DNA from: Candidatus Lightella neohaematopini
GTDB taxonomy: Bacteria; Pseudomonadota; Gammaproteobacteria; Enterobacterales; Enterobacteriaceae
NCBI GenBank assembly: GCA_025728535.1
Contig: JAOBJO010000001.1
Coordinates: 1 to 64,000, forward strand
DNA length: 64,000 nucleotides
Direction of reading: 5' to 3'
Part shown: one piece after another, positions 52,099 to 62,393 of the stretch
Position numbering within the stretch: the stretch's first letter is position 1
Layout: each line of letters starts with the position of its first letter
Translations under genes and position numbers: made by a program
Notes under the pieces: model-generated
Told to the model about the DNA's origin: nothing
The model's database searches: none
What the model saw: the letters and a program-made list of their open reading frames with translations, nothing else

Positions 52099-52133
52099 AA
52101 ACTAGCTTTATTTAATATAAAGCTAGTTTTTTA
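52099..52133. terminator. intrinsic terminator between ibpA and the convergent membrane-protein gene
   Basis: A perfect 13-bp inverted repeat (AAACTAGCTTTAT / ATAAAGCTAGTTT) with a 5-base loop is followed by a T run on the plus strand. It lies 20 bases after ibpA and ends at the stop codon of the convergent minus-strand gene, so it may serve both. It is the most convincing intrinsic terminator in the window. Confidence 0.8.
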
Positions 52134-53129
52134 TATTATTTTAATGTTTTTGAGTTCATATTTTAAATATATATAATATATCGGGGCTGCTATTAATCCA
52201 TTTAATCCAAAAATTGATTCTAAGAGTAACATTACTAGTATTAATTCCCACGATTTAGTATTCGTTCTCTGACCAACTATTCCGGCATTTAGTATATATT
52301 CAAGTTTATGAATAACAATTAGATAAACTAAAATAACTATTCCAATAGTTAGAGAAATTGATAGAGAGGAAAAAATAATTATTATGTTAGAAATTAAATT
52401 ACCAATAATAGGTATTAATCCTAATATAAAAGTATTAATTATTAATACTTTTCTTAATGGTATAAATATACCAAAACTTGGTAATATGATAATAATCATA
52501 ATAGCGGTTAATAAAGTATTAACTAATGATATACGTATCTGTGCCATAATAACATTATGAAATGCTAATGATAGAAAATATATACGTTTATTTAATTGAT
52601 TAATAAAATATGATTGATTATTATTTGGTTTATTTAAAGATATAATTGCACCTATAATAATTCCTATAAAAATTGTTAACAAAATACGTATAATTATACG
52701 TATCATATCTCGTATAATAATTAAATTAGATTCTAACAACAGAAGAATTTTATTTTTTAAATCTTCAATATTATTAGGTAATAACAATAGTAGAAATTTA
52801 GGAATATGTTTTTTTATATTTAAAAATATATAATTGATATTATTAATAATATTTAAATTATGCTGAAAATCTGAAGTTAATAAATTAATTAAATTGATAA
52901 TTAATGATGTAATTAATATTAATATAATAGTTATCAGTAAAATTACTACAGCTAATCTAGCTTTATTCATAAATACATATCTAAACCAAGGAGTGAAAAA
53001 CATAATTAATTCGTATGAAATAAAACCAGATACAAATCCGGGAAATAAATGCAGGGGTATAATAATAATAATAAATAAAAATACTAATATGTAAGAAAAT
53101 ATGTTTAATATTATTTTATTAGTAGACAT
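52131..53129 (-). CDS. AI-2E family (PerM-like) membrane transporter
   Basis: Polytopic inner-membrane protein of the AI-2E/PerM family; 332 aa with about eight hydrophobic segments (paired near 10-40, one near 60-83, and the remainder from about 140 to the end). The arrangement, a hydrophilic stretch (about 88-140) between N-terminal and C-terminal membrane blocks, and the C-terminal GIVGQRTNTKSWELI and GLNGLIAAPIYYIY segments fit the family. Family members have been linked to ion or signal export; the substrate here is unknown and I do not assign a symbol. It is divergent from glyQ and converges on ibpA. Confidence 0.75.
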   Translation of the reverse strand: MSTNKIILNIFSYILVFLFIIIIIPLHLFPGFVSGFISYELIMFFTPWFRYVFMNKARLAVVILLITIILILITSLIINLINLLTSDFQHNLNIINNINYIFLNIKKHIPKFLLLLLPNNIEDLKNKILLLLESNLIIIRDMIRIIIRILLTIFIGIIIGAIISLNKPNNNQSYFINQLNKRIYFLSLAFHNVIMAQIRISLVNTLLTAIMIIIILPSFGIFIPLRKVLIINTFILGLIPIIGNLISNIIIIFSSLSISLTIGIVILVYLIVIHKLEYILNAGIVGQRTNTKSWELILVMLLLESIFGLNGLIAAPIYYIYLKYELKNIKII

Positions 53130-53289
53130 TTTATAAAATTTATGAATAATTAACTTTTAATAAAATTTTTTTAATAAATTAATAATTAATACTTTTAGTT
53201 ATATAATTTAATTACCAAAAATAAATTTTTAAATAATATATTAAGTACTAAAAGCTATTTAGTTATTAGATATAATATAAATCATAAAT

Positions 53290-54192
53290 ATGAAATCATT
53301 TCAAGATATTATTTTTGATTTACAAAAATTTTGGATTAGTTATGGTTGTATTTTAGTTCAACCAATTGATATAGAAGTTGGAGCTGGTACATTACATCCC
53401 ATAACCTATTTAAGAGCAATAGGTCCAGAACCTATCTTTGCAGCATATGTACAAACTTCTCGTAGACCATCAGATGGTAGATATGGAGTTAGTAAAAATA
53501 GATTATTACAATATTATCAATTTCAAGTAATATTAAAACCATCTTTAAATAAACTACAGGAATTATATATCGAATCTTTGAAAGTATTAAAATTAGACTT
53601 AAATAATAATGATATAAAATTTATTGAAGATAATTGGGAACATCCAACATTAGGTGCATATGGATTAGGTTGGGAAGTTTGGTTTAATGGTATGGAAATA
53701 ACACAAATTACTTATTTACAAAAAGTAGGTGGTTTAGATTGTAATCCAGTAATGGGAGAAATTACATATGGATTAGAACGTTTAGCTATGTGTGTACAGA
53801 AAGTAGATAATATTTATAATATAGTGTGGAGTAATAGTATAAAAGGTACTCTATTTTATAGAGACATGTTTTATCAGAATGAAGTAGAAAATTCAAAATA
53901 TTACTTTGAATATATTAATAAAAATTTTCTTTTACGATCTTTCATTTCTTATGAAAAAGAAATAAACAAGCTAATTATTTTAAATAATCCATTAATATTA
54001 CCAGCATATGAATTAGTTATAAAAATCATTCATATTTTTAATATATTAGATGCATCTAATACTATTTCTTCGTTAGAGAGACAAGATTTTATACTAAGAA
54101 TCCGTAACTTATCTAAAAAAATTGCTAAAACTTATTTACAGTATCGTAAAAATATTAATTTTCCTATGTGTAAAATAATTAGTACTAAATGA
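53290..54192 (+). CDS. glyQ: glycine--tRNA ligase alpha subunit
   Basis: Catalytic alpha subunit of the bacterial alpha2beta2 glycyl-tRNA synthetase; 300 aa (E. coli 303). [55 protein letters not shown] and [12 protein letters not shown] are conserved. TATAAT at 53271-53276 lies only 13 bases before the ATG, with no matching -35, so I do not call a promoter. Confidence 0.98.
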   Translation: MKSFQDIIFDLQKFWISYGCILVQPIDIEVGAGTLHPITYLRAIGPEPIFAAYVQTSRRPSDGRYGVSKNRLLQYYQFQVILKPSLNKLQELYIESLKVLKLDLNNNDIKFIEDNWEHPTLGAYGLGWEVWFNGMEITQITYLQKVGGLDCNPVMGEITYGLERLAMCVQKVDNIYNIVWSNSIKGTLFYRDMFYQNEVENSKYYFEYINKNFLLRSFISYEKEINKLIILNNPLILPAYELVIKIIHIFNILDASNTISSLERQDFILRIRNLSKKIAKTYLQYRKNINFPMCKIISTK

Positions 54193-54204
54193 ATAGTAAT
54201 TATA

Positions 54205-56235
54205 ATGAATAATTTATTAATTGAAATAGGTACAGAAGAACTACCATCAACTATATTAACTGTATTAATTAGTAAGTTAATTAATAATATTGTTCATGAA
54301 TTAAATAAATTTAATATTAAATATACAAAAATAATAAAGTTTTTTTCCTCTAGAAGATTAGCTATCATAATATTAATAGATATTTTCTCATTGAGAAATA
54401 TAGTAAGTAGTAAGTATTTTTTATCATTATATGAATTGGTTAAAAACAAGTATAATACTAAAAATAGTAATATTTATAACTACATTATTTGTATCACATC
54501 TAATAAATATAAACTACGTAGTAAATATTTTGTAGCAAATATGTTATTTGCTTTAATAAAAACATCTATTAGTAATGTTAAAGTACCAAATATGATGCAT
54601 TGGGGTAATAATAATATGTATTTTGTACGACCAGTTAATAGTATTATTATTCTACTAGATAATTATTTAATACGAGGGACAATATTTGGAATTAATAGTA
54701 GTAATATTATTTACGGTCATAGATTTATGGGATTACGTAATATTAGTATAAAAATAGCTAATCAATACCAAAAAATATTAATGATTAATAAAGTAATAGT
54801 TGATTTTAATAAACGTAAAAACATCATTGTAAATCAAATTAAAAATATTTCAATTAAGTTAAATGGTTATGTTAACATTAATCAAAAATTATTAGAAGAA
54901 ATTACAGCAATAACAGAATGGCCGAGATTATTAGTCGGTTCATTTAAAAAAAAATTTCTTTTTTTACCTTCAGAAATATTAGTATATGTAATTCAAAACA
55001 TACAAAAATGTTTTCCTGTATATAATAACAATGGTAATTTATCAAAATATTATATATTAGTTACTAATATTATTTCTAATAGTAATAGTACTATAATAAA
55101 TAATAACAATTCTATCATTCATAATCGTTTTAATGATGTTAAGTTTTTCTTTACTCAAGATCGTAAAAAAAAGTTAGTTGATTATTTACCAAATTTAAAA
55201 AATATTTCCTTTCATGAAAAACTAGGATCAATGTTTGACAAAAGTTATAGACTAAAACAAATATCATCGTATGTAGCTTATTTAATCGGTGCTAATATTT
55301 TTTTAGCAGCTAGAGCTGCATTAATATCTAAATGTGATTTAGCTACAAGTATGGTAAAAGAATTTAATAAAATAAAGGGAATAATTGGTATGTATTATGC
55401 TTCATTAGATAATGAATCTTTAGATATAATCAAAGCTCAAAAGGAACAATATTCTTATTACATTAATACTAATTTAGTAACAAACAAAATATCATGTATA
55501 TTAATTATAGCAAATTCTATAGATAACATAGTTGGATTTTTTGGAATTAATAAATTACCTACAGGTAGTAAAGATCCATTTGCATTACGTAGAGCCGCAA
55601 TTAATATTATACAGATAATAATAAAGAATGAATTATATATAGATATTAAAAATTTAATAAAATATTCTATTATAACCTATAATAATAATTCTTTTAATCG
55701 AAATATAGAATCATTAGTTATAAATATTACTAATTTTATATTTAATCGTCTATTGTTTTGGTATACTAAAAATGGTTTTAGTAAAAAACTAGTTAATATT
55801 ATATTAACAAAAAAAATTACCAACCTAGTAATTTTAAATAGCATAATAGTTGATGTTAATAAATTTTTAAAATTAAACAAATCAAAAATACTAATTACAA
55901 CTTATAAAAGATTAATTAACTTGCTAGATAAATATTCATTTAAAATAAATAGTTATTTTAGCCATTCATTATTAAAAAATAGTATAGAAATTAATTTATT
56001 TTATTATTTAAACAATACAAAACAAGTTATAAATAAATTTATTATAGAAAGAAAATATTATCGAATTTTAATTAAGTTAACGAAATTATGTAAAATAATA
56101 AATCAATTTATTAATAAAGTACAAATTATAGTGTCTGATAATTTAGTTACGTTAAATCGTTTAACTTTAATTAAAAGTTGTTGTGATTTATTAATGACAG
56201 TAATAGATTTATCTCTATTAGTTGGTTTTGTTTAA
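54205..56235 (+). CDS. glyS: glycine--tRNA ligase beta subunit
   Basis: tRNA-binding beta subunit; 676 aa (E. coli 689). Family landmarks are LIEIGTEELPS at the N-terminus, SRRLAI near residue 50, GHRFMG near 175, FFTQDRKKKL and FHEKLGSMFDK near 315-350, and GSKDPFALRRAAINII near 453. The C-terminal anticodon-binding part is heavily drifted but uninterrupted. It begins 12 bases after glyQ. Confidence 0.96.
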   Translation: MNNLLIEIGTEELPSTILTVLISKLINNIVHELNKFNIKYTKIIKFFSSRRLAIIILIDIFSLRNIVSSKYFLSLYELVKNKYNTKNSNIYNYIICITSNKYKLRSKYFVANMLFALIKTSISNVKVPNMMHWGNNNMYFVRPVNSIIILLDNYLIRGTIFGINSSNIIYGHRFMGLRNISIKIANQYQKILMINKVIVDFNKRKNIIVNQIKNISIKLNGYVNINQKLLEEITAITEWPRLLVGSFKKKFLFLPSEILVYVIQNIQKCFPVYNNNGNLSKYYILVTNIISNSNSTIINNNNSIIHNRFNDVKFFFTQDRKKKLVDYLPNLKNISFHEKLGSMFDKSYRLKQISSYVAYLIGANIFLAARAALISKCDLATSMVKEFNKIKGIIGMYYASLDNESLDIIKAQKEQYSYYINTNLVTNKISCILIIANSIDNIVGFFGINKLPTGSKDPFALRRAAINIIQIIIKNELYIDIKNLIKYSIITYNNNSFNRNIESLVINITNFIFNRLLFWYTKNGFSKKLVNIILTKKITNLVILNSIIVDVNKFLKLNKSKILITTYKRLINLLDKYSFKINSYFSHSLLKNSIEINLFYYLNNTKQVINKFIIERKYYRILIKLTKLCKIINQFINKVQIIVSDNLVTLNRLTLIKSCCDLLMTVIDLSLLVGFV

Positions 56236-56255
56236 TAAAATTTATATTTATTATT

Positions 56256-57551
56256 ATGAATTATTTAACTATTAATCCTAGTAATTTTCTTGGTGGTTAT
56301 ATTAATTTACCAGGATCAAAAAGTATTTCCATTAGAGTATTATTATTAGCAGCTCAATCTCAGGGGGTTACCAATATATATAATTTATTATACAGTGACG
56401 ATATTAAATATACATTAATTGCTTTAAAAAAATTAGGTGTAAAATATTTCTTATTTAAGAATAATACATCATGTACAGTTTTTGGATTAGGTAATAGTTT
56501 CTATAATGTAAGTAAATCCAAATTGTCTATATTTTTAGGACAATCTGGAGCATTAATGAGATTTTTATTAGCTATTTTATGTTTAGGTAATAAACATATT
56601 GTATTAACTGGTTCACCACACATATATCATCGTCCTATTAAACCATTAGTAGACGCATTACAACAAGGTGGTGCAAAATTTATTTTAAAAAATAATAAAT
56701 TACCAATAATCTTAGGAGGATTTTTGGGAGGAGTAATTAATATTACAGGTAACATATCTAGTCAGTTTATTAGCGCATTACTTATGTTAACTCCATTAGC
56801 AAATTATAATACTATTATTGCAATAAAAGATAATATAATTTCTAAACCATATATTGATATGACTATTAATATAATGAAAATTTTTGGTGTAAGAATCATT
56901 AATTATGATTATAAATATTTTTATGTTTTTGGAAAACAATGTTATTCTTCTCCAGGAAGCTATATTATAGAAGGAGATGTAACGCATGCTTCTTATTTTT
57001 TAGGAGCATCTATAATCAGCAATAATTATGTGTTAATTAATAACATTAATTATAATAGTATTCAAGGTGATATAAAATTTTTAGATATTTTAAATAAAAT
57101 GGGAGCTAAGGTACTATTAGGTAGTAATTATATTAAATGTGTCGGAACAAATAAATTATATTCAATATGTATCGACTGTAAGAATATACCAGATGTAGCG
57201 ATGACTATTGCTATAATTGCTGTCTTTGCTATCGGGATAACAAAATTATATAATATATCAAGTTGGAACATTAAAGAAACAAACCGAATTGTTGCCATAA
57301 CTAACGAATTAATTAAGTTAGGTGTTAAAGTAATCAGTGACTATAACAGTATTACTATTATACCACAAAAGAAATTAAATAGACACGTAATAATTAATAC
57401 TTACTATGATCATCGTATAGCAATGTGTTTTACTTTGATGGCTTTAGCTAAAATTAAAATTACTATTATTAATCCTAGTTGTGTTAATAAAAGCTTTCCA
57501 AATTTTTTTAAATATTTTTTATCTTATTGTCATGATAATATTACTTATTAA
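56256..57551 (+). CDS. aroA: 3-phosphoshikimate 1-carboxyvinyltransferase (EPSP synthase)
   Basis: Joins shikimate 3-phosphate and phosphoenolpyruvate; 431 aa (E. coli 427). LPGSKSIS (18-25, with the catalytic Lys), the PEP-site residues in WNIKETNR and YYDHRIAMCF, and the catalytic Asp in NIPDVAMTIA are intact. The loop that reads GNAGTAMRP in E. coli reads GQSGALMRF here (95-103), changing the equivalents of N94, A95, T97, A98 and P101. It follows glyS by 20 bases; cmk and other genes between aroA and rpsA in E. coli are gone. Confidence 0.95.
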   Translation: MNYLTINPSNFLGGYINLPGSKSISIRVLLLAAQSQGVTNIYNLLYSDDIKYTLIALKKLGVKYFLFKNNTSCTVFGLGNSFYNVSKSKLSIFLGQSGALMRFLLAILCLGNKHIVLTGSPHIYHRPIKPLVDALQQGGAKFILKNNKLPIILGGFLGGVINITGNISSQFISALLMLTPLANYNTIIAIKDNIISKPYIDMTINIMKIFGVRIINYDYKYFYVFGKQCYSSPGSYIIEGDVTHASYFLGASIISNNYVLINNINYNSIQGDIKFLDILNKMGAKVLLGSNYIKCVGTNKLYSICIDCKNIPDVAMTIAIIAVFAIGITKLYNISSWNIKETNRIVAITNELIKLGVKVISDYNSITIIPQKKLNRHVIINTYYDHRIAMCFTLMALAKIKITIINPSCVNKSFPNFFKYFLSYCHDNITY

Positions 57552-57618
57552 TGATAACTATCCATTAATTATTAAATGATATGTATTTGTTGCAAAAATA
57601 TTAGTTTGGTGTTAACTT

Positions 57619-57646
57619 TTGATAATATAGAATATTACTATATAAT
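57619..57646 (+). promoter_or_regulatory. candidate rpsA promoter
   Basis: TTGATA (57619-57624), a 16-base spacer and a perfect TATAAT (57641-57646) lie in the 258-base aroA-rpsA spacer. Initiation near 57653 would give a leader of about 155 bases, the longest supported by a good promoter in this window. Confidence 0.55.
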
Positions 57647-57721
57647 TATTATATTATTTATCTATTAATATCTTAGTTTTAATATATACGCATAAATTAT
57701 ATATAAAGAAAATAATATCTC

Positions 57722-57778
57722 GTTATTGGATAACAGATAATAACATTAACCAACTATATTTTAAGGAAGGATACCTTA
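57722..57778 (+). promoter_or_regulatory. rpsA leader hairpins with GGA motifs
   Basis: Two hairpins lie in the predicted leader: GTTAT-TGG-ATAAC (57722-57734) and TAAGG-AAGGATA-CCTTA (57762-57778). Both place GGA at or near the loop. In gammaproteobacteria the rpsA leader folds into hairpins with GGA in loops, lacks a Shine-Dalgarno sequence, and is repressed by S1 itself. Here too no Shine-Dalgarno precedes the ATG at 57810. I infer that S1 autoregulation is kept. Confidence 0.45.
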
Positions 57779-57809
57779 GATATTAGTTAATAAAAAATTA
57801 AATTTACAT

Positions 57810-59477
57810 ATGATAAAATCTTTTACTCAATTATTTGAAAAATCTATAAGAAATATTAATATTTACTCTGGAATGATTGTTAAAGGATTAGTAGTAGCAA
57901 TTAAAAAAAATATAGTTTTAGTTGATGCTAACCTAAAATCAGAAGCTTCTATTCCAATAGAACAATTTTATGATATGTATGGTAACTTAGAAATTAAAGT
58001 TGGTGATATAGTAGATGTTATGTTAGATAATATAGAAAATGGATTAGGAGAGACGTTACTTTCAAGAGAAAAAGCAAAAAAACAAGAAATATGGAATCAA
58101 CTAGAAAAAATATATCATGATACTAGTGTTACTATTGGTATAGTTAGTGGAAAAGTAAAGGGTGGTTTTACGGTTGAATTAAATGGTGTACGTGCATTTT
58201 TACCAGGTTCTTTAGTAGATATTAAACCTGTTAAAGACGCTGATCTTGAAGGTAAAGAATTAGAATTTAAAATAATTAAACTAGATAAAAAGAGAAATAA
58301 TATAGTTGTATCACGTAAGGCTATTTTAGAATCAGAACATCATGATTATAAATTAAAGTTATTATCTAGCCTGCAAGAAGGTATGATTGTTAAAGGAATA
58401 GTAAAAAATTTGACTGACTATGGTGCTTTTATTGATCTTGGTGGTATTGATGGATTATTACACATTACTGATATAGCTTGGAAAAGAGTTAAACATCCTA
58501 GTGAAATTATAAAACTTGGTGAAGAAATAACTGTGAAAATATTAAAATTTGATAAAGAACAAACCAGAGTATCTTTAGGATTAAAACAATTAGAACATGA
58601 TCCTTGGTTATTATTAATAAAGAAATATTCGGAAGGTAATCGATTAAAAGGAAAAGTAACTAACTTAACTGATTATGGATGTTTTGTAGAAATTGATCAT
58701 GGTATTGAAGGGCTAGTACATATTTCTGAAATGGATTGGACCAACAAAAATATTCATCCATCTAAATTAGTTAATATTAATGATATAGTTGAAGTAATGA
58801 TATTAAATATTGATCATGAACGTCGTCGTATATCATTAGGTATTAAACAATGTAAAATTAATCCATGGAAAAATTTTGCCTTATTGTATAACAAGGGTGA
58901 TTGTGTAAATGGTAAAATAAAATCTATAACTGATTTCGGTATATTTGTTGAATTAGATGGTGGTATTGATGGTTTAATACATTTATCTGATATTTCATGG
59001 GAAATGGATACTAAAATTATACAACAATATAAGAAAGGTGATATAATTAAATCACTAATATTACAGGTAGATGCAGAACGAGAACGTATTTCTTTAGGAA
59101 TTAAACAATTAACTGATGATCCATTAATTATTTTTTTTAATAATTACAGAAATGAAATAATTAGTGGTGAAGTAAAGTCTTTAGATAAAAATATTGGTAT
59201 TAATTTAAATTTAACAAATAATGTTAGCGGATATTTAAATATTAATGAATCTGATAATACTAAATATAGTAAAGATTTATTATGTTTAAATACTGGCGAT
59301 ATTATTAAAGTAAAAGTTGATAATATTGATCGTAAAAATAGACGTATTAATGTGGTATACTATGTTTGTAACATTTTGGAAAAAAATAAAAGTATTAATC
59401 AAAATAAACAAGAATTAGACAATAAGTTTTCTAGTACTATGAGAGAAGCTTTTAGAGCAGCTACAAAAGAAGATTAA
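57810..59477 (+). CDS. rpsA: 30S ribosomal protein S1
   Basis: S1 captures and unwinds mRNA on the 30S; 555 aa (E. coli 557). All six S1/OB repeats are present, with repeats 3-5 best conserved ([45 protein letters not shown]). Repeat 6 (from about residue 440) is more drifted but not lost, unlike the shortened S1 of some reduced genomes. ihfB, the next gene in E. coli, is missing. Confidence 0.98.
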   Translation: MIKSFTQLFEKSIRNINIYSGMIVKGLVVAIKKNIVLVDANLKSEASIPIEQFYDMYGNLEIKVGDIVDVMLDNIENGLGETLLSREKAKKQEIWNQLEKIYHDTSVTIGIVSGKVKGGFTVELNGVRAFLPGSLVDIKPVKDADLEGKELEFKIIKLDKKRNNIVVSRKAILESEHHDYKLKLLSSLQEGMIVKGIVKNLTDYGAFIDLGGIDGLLHITDIAWKRVKHPSEIIKLGEEITVKILKFDKEQTRVSLGLKQLEHDPWLLLIKKYSEGNRLKGKVTNLTDYGCFVEIDHGIEGLVHISEMDWTNKNIHPSKLVNINDIVEVMILNIDHERRRISLGIKQCKINPWKNFALLYNKGDCVNGKIKSITDFGIFVELDGGIDGLIHLSDISWEMDTKIIQQYKKGDIIKSLILQVDAERERISLGIKQLTDDPLIIFFNNYRNEIISGEVKSLDKNIGINLNLTNNVSGYLNINESDNTKYSKDLLCLNTGDIIKVKVDNIDRKNRRINVVYYVCNILEKNKSINQNKQELDNKFSSTMREAFRAATKED

Positions 59478-59534
59478 TGAAAATATTACTTTCTTTATTC
59501 ACACGAATATTTTTTTAATTAAAATACTATGATG

Positions 59535-59555
59535 ATACTATTCATTAAATAGTAT
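59535..59555 (+). terminator. hairpin downstream of rpsA
   Basis: A perfect 8-bp inverted repeat (ATACTATT / AATAGTAT) with a 5-base loop lies 57 bases after the rpsA stop. It could end the rpsA transcript before msbA. It has no U run directly after, so it is a candidate only. Confidence 0.4.
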
Positions 59556-59628
59556 GTATAAATATGTACAATTAATTTTTTAATATTTCTTTTATATATT
59601 ATTTATATATTTGTATAAGATTTAGTCA

Positions 59629-61374
59629 ATGATAAAATATAATACTACCACATGGCGAACATTTAGCCGGTTTTGGTATATGGTTTATCCATTTAAAATT
59701 AAATTAATAATTGCAATGATTGCATTAGTTATTAGTGCAATTAGTAACGCTTATATGATATCACTATTAAAACCAATTTTTGATCATAGTTTTGTTATTA
59801 CTAATAATAATTCTATAATATGGTGGGTACCAATTACTATAATTAGTTTAGCATTATTACGTAGTAGTAGTAATTTTATTGCTAATTATTGTATAGTATG
59901 GGTATCTAGTAAAATTGTAATGAATATAAGGAGGATGTTATTTACTCATATTATGAGTATGCCAGTATCATTTTTTGATACCAAACCAACTAGTAAACTA
60001 CTATCTTATATTACTTATGTGGCAGAGCAAGTTGCTGCTACTTCTTCTAGTGTATTAATTAATATTATTCGTGACGGTACATTAATAATATTATTATGTT
60101 GTATGATGTTTTATTATAGTCCATTATTATCCATGACTTTATTAGTATTAACTCCGTGTATTTTTTTAACTAACAAATTTGTTTCTAATAAATCTAAAAT
60201 TATTAGTAAGGAAATGCAGTATGCTATGGAACAAGTAATTCATAGCACCGAGCAAATGCTTAAAGGACATAAAGAAATATTAATGTATGGAGGTCAAAAT
60301 ATAGAAAATAAGAGATTTTATTATGTTAGTAATTTTATGAGACAACAAGAAATAAAAATGGTAGTTACTGCTTCTTTATCAGATATATTAATACAATTAA
60401 TTACATCGTTAGCTTTAGCAGCTATATTATGTATTATAAGTTTTCCAATAGTATCAAAAACTATTACTGCTGGTACTATTACTGTAGTATTTTCATCTAT
60501 GATTGCATTAATACGTCCAATAAAATCATTAACTAATATTAATACTCAATTCCAAAAAGGAATGACAGCCTGTAAAACAATATTTTCTATTCTAGATATT
60601 AAAAGTGAAGAAAATTATCCAATAATTCATACAAAAAATATTGAAGGAAATATAATTTTTAATAACGTTACATTTACATATCCAACCAATAATAACCCAT
60701 CATTATATAATATTAATTTTAATATTCCAGCTGGGAGCAAAGTTGCTTTAGTTGGACATTCTGGTGCTGGAAAATCAACTATTGCTTACTTATTAACTCG
60801 TTTCTATAATATAGAATCTGGTAATATTACCATAGATGGCACCAACATTTATGATTATAATATTTTTTCATTAAGAAATCAAATATCATTAATATCGCAA
60901 AATATATATCTTTTTAATGATACTATTGCTAATAATATTAGTTATGCTAGTAAGAATATATGTTCTAGAAAACAAATAGAAGTTGTTGCCGATATGTCTT
61001 ATGTTATGGATTTTGTTAAAAATATGGATAATGGTTTAGATACTATAATTGGTGAAAACGGTATTTTGTTATCTAGTGGTCAACGACAATGTATTGCTAT
61101 TGCTAGAGCATTTTTAAAAAATAGTTCAATTATTATTCTTGATGAAGCTACATCAGCTTTAGATGTAAAAACAGAATTAAATATACAACAAGCATTACAT
61201 ATATTAAAAAAGAACTGTACATTACTTATTATTGCTCATCGTCTATCTACTATTGAGGATGTTGATGAAATATTAGTTATAAAAAATGGTAAGATAATAG
61301 AAAGAGGTAATCATAAAAAATTAATTGATAACCAAGGATTATATGCGCAAATGTGTAATATACAATATAATTAA
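59629..61374 (+). CDS. msbA: lipid A export ATP-binding/permease protein MsbA
   Basis: Half-size ABC transporter that flips lipid A-core across the inner membrane; 581 aa (E. coli 582). Six membrane helices occupy about residues 20-310. The ATPase domain has Walker A GHSGAGKST (376-384), Walker B IIILDEATS (501-509) and the switch His in AHRLST. The ABC signature LSGGQ reads LSSGQ (481-485). It is followed directly by lpxK, the conserved lipid A pair. Confidence 0.95.
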   Translation: MIKYNTTTWRTFSRFWYMVYPFKIKLIIAMIALVISAISNAYMISLLKPIFDHSFVITNNNSIIWWVPITIISLALLRSSSNFIANYCIVWVSSKIVMNIRRMLFTHIMSMPVSFFDTKPTSKLLSYITYVAEQVAATSSSVLINIIRDGTLIILLCCMMFYYSPLLSMTLLVLTPCIFLTNKFVSNKSKIISKEMQYAMEQVIHSTEQMLKGHKEILMYGGQNIENKRFYYVSNFMRQQEIKMVVTASLSDILIQLITSLALAAILCIISFPIVSKTITAGTITVVFSSMIALIRPIKSLTNINTQFQKGMTACKTIFSILDIKSEENYPIIHTKNIEGNIIFNNVTFTYPTNNNPSLYNINFNIPAGSKVALVGHSGAGKSTIAYLLTRFYNIESGNITIDGTNIYDYNIFSLRNQISLISQNIYLFNDTIANNISYASKNICSRKQIEVVADMSYVMDFVKNMDNGLDTIIGENGILLSSGQRQCIAIARAFLKNSSIIILDEATSALDVKTELNIQQALHILKKNCTLLIIAHRLSTIEDVDEILVIKNGKIIERGNHKKLIDNQGLYAQMCNIQYN

Positions 61375-62380
61375 TAAAATATTAGTAAAAATTTGGTTTA
61401 GTAACTCTTTGCTTATTTATTTACTATTACCAATAACTTGGTTATACAAATTATCTATTATAATAATAAAGTTTTTTTATAAAGTAGGTTGGTTAAAAAC
61501 ATATTATTTTTCTGTACCAGTAATTATTATTGGTAATATTACTGTTGGTGGTAACGGTAAAACACCTATAGTAATATGGTTAGCAAATAAATTAAAATAT
61601 AGAGGTTGGAAAGTAGGTATTGTTATTAGAGGTTATGGTGGAAATATAAAATATCCTTGTATTGTTACAAATAATATTGACAGTAAACAATGTGGGGATG
61701 AAGCTATATTAATATGGCAACGAACTAATGTTCCGGTAGTAGTTGCTAAAAAAAGGGTGTTGGCAGTTAGTAAATTAATACAATTATACAATCTGGATAT
61801 TATTATTAGTGATGATGGATTACAACATTATTCATTAGGAAGAATTATGGAGTGGATAGTAGTTAATGGATATTACCGATTTGGTAATGGTTATTTGTTA
61901 CCTTCTGGACCAATGAGAGAAAACATCAGCCGTTTAAATCAATCAAAAGTAGTCATAGTAAATAATGGATTACTTCAGCGTAATGAAATTCCTATGTTTA
62001 TTAAAACCCATAATATAATAAATTTATACAATAAAACAAGTATATCTATTAATAGATTTAAGTTTAATAAAGTAATATTAATAGCTGGTATAGGACATCC
62101 TAAAGTTTTTTTTAATATGGTAAGATGTATAGGAATATTACCAGTAAAAGAAATATCTTTTTGTGATCATCAAGAGTATGATCAATCTATGTTAGATCAA
62201 TTAACTTATAATAAAGAACAATTATTAATGACAGAAAAAGATGCTATTAGGTGTCAAAAATTTGCTCGTGAAAATTGGTGGTATTTACCAATATATGCAT
62301 ATCTACCATCAAAAATTAGTGATAAATTACTAAATGATGTAGAATATCATATTTTTAAATACAAAACCAAAATTATTTAA
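61343..62380 (+). CDS. lpxK: tetraacyldisaccharide 4'-kinase
   Basis: Phosphorylates the lipid A precursor at the 4' position at the inner membrane; 345 aa from the ATG at 61343 (E. coli 328). The N-terminal amphipathic/membrane segment (LLPITWLYKL), Walker A in IGNITVGGNGKTP, RGYGG, and DDGLQHYSLGR are characteristic. The ATG overlaps msbA by 32 bases; the family start would fall about 12 codons later, where no ATG exists, so the start moved upstream. A TTG at 61325 is an alternative. Confidence 0.93.
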   Translation: MRKCVIYNIINKILVKIWFSNSLLIYLLLPITWLYKLSIIIIKFFYKVGWLKTYYFSVPVIIIGNITVGGNGKTPIVIWLANKLKYRGWKVGIVIRGYGGNIKYPCIVTNNIDSKQCGDEAILIWQRTNVPVVVAKKRVLAVSKLIQLYNLDIIISDDGLQHYSLGRIMEWIVVNGYYRFGNGYLLPSGPMRENISRLNQSKVVIVNNGLLQRNEIPMFIKTHNIINLYNKTSISINRFKFNKVILIAGIGHPKVFFNMVRCIGILPVKEISFCDHQEYDQSMLDQLTYNKEQLLMTEKDAIRCQKFARENWWYLPIYAYLPSKISDKLLNDVEYHIFKYKTKII

Positions 62381-62393
62381 TCTTATAAATTTT

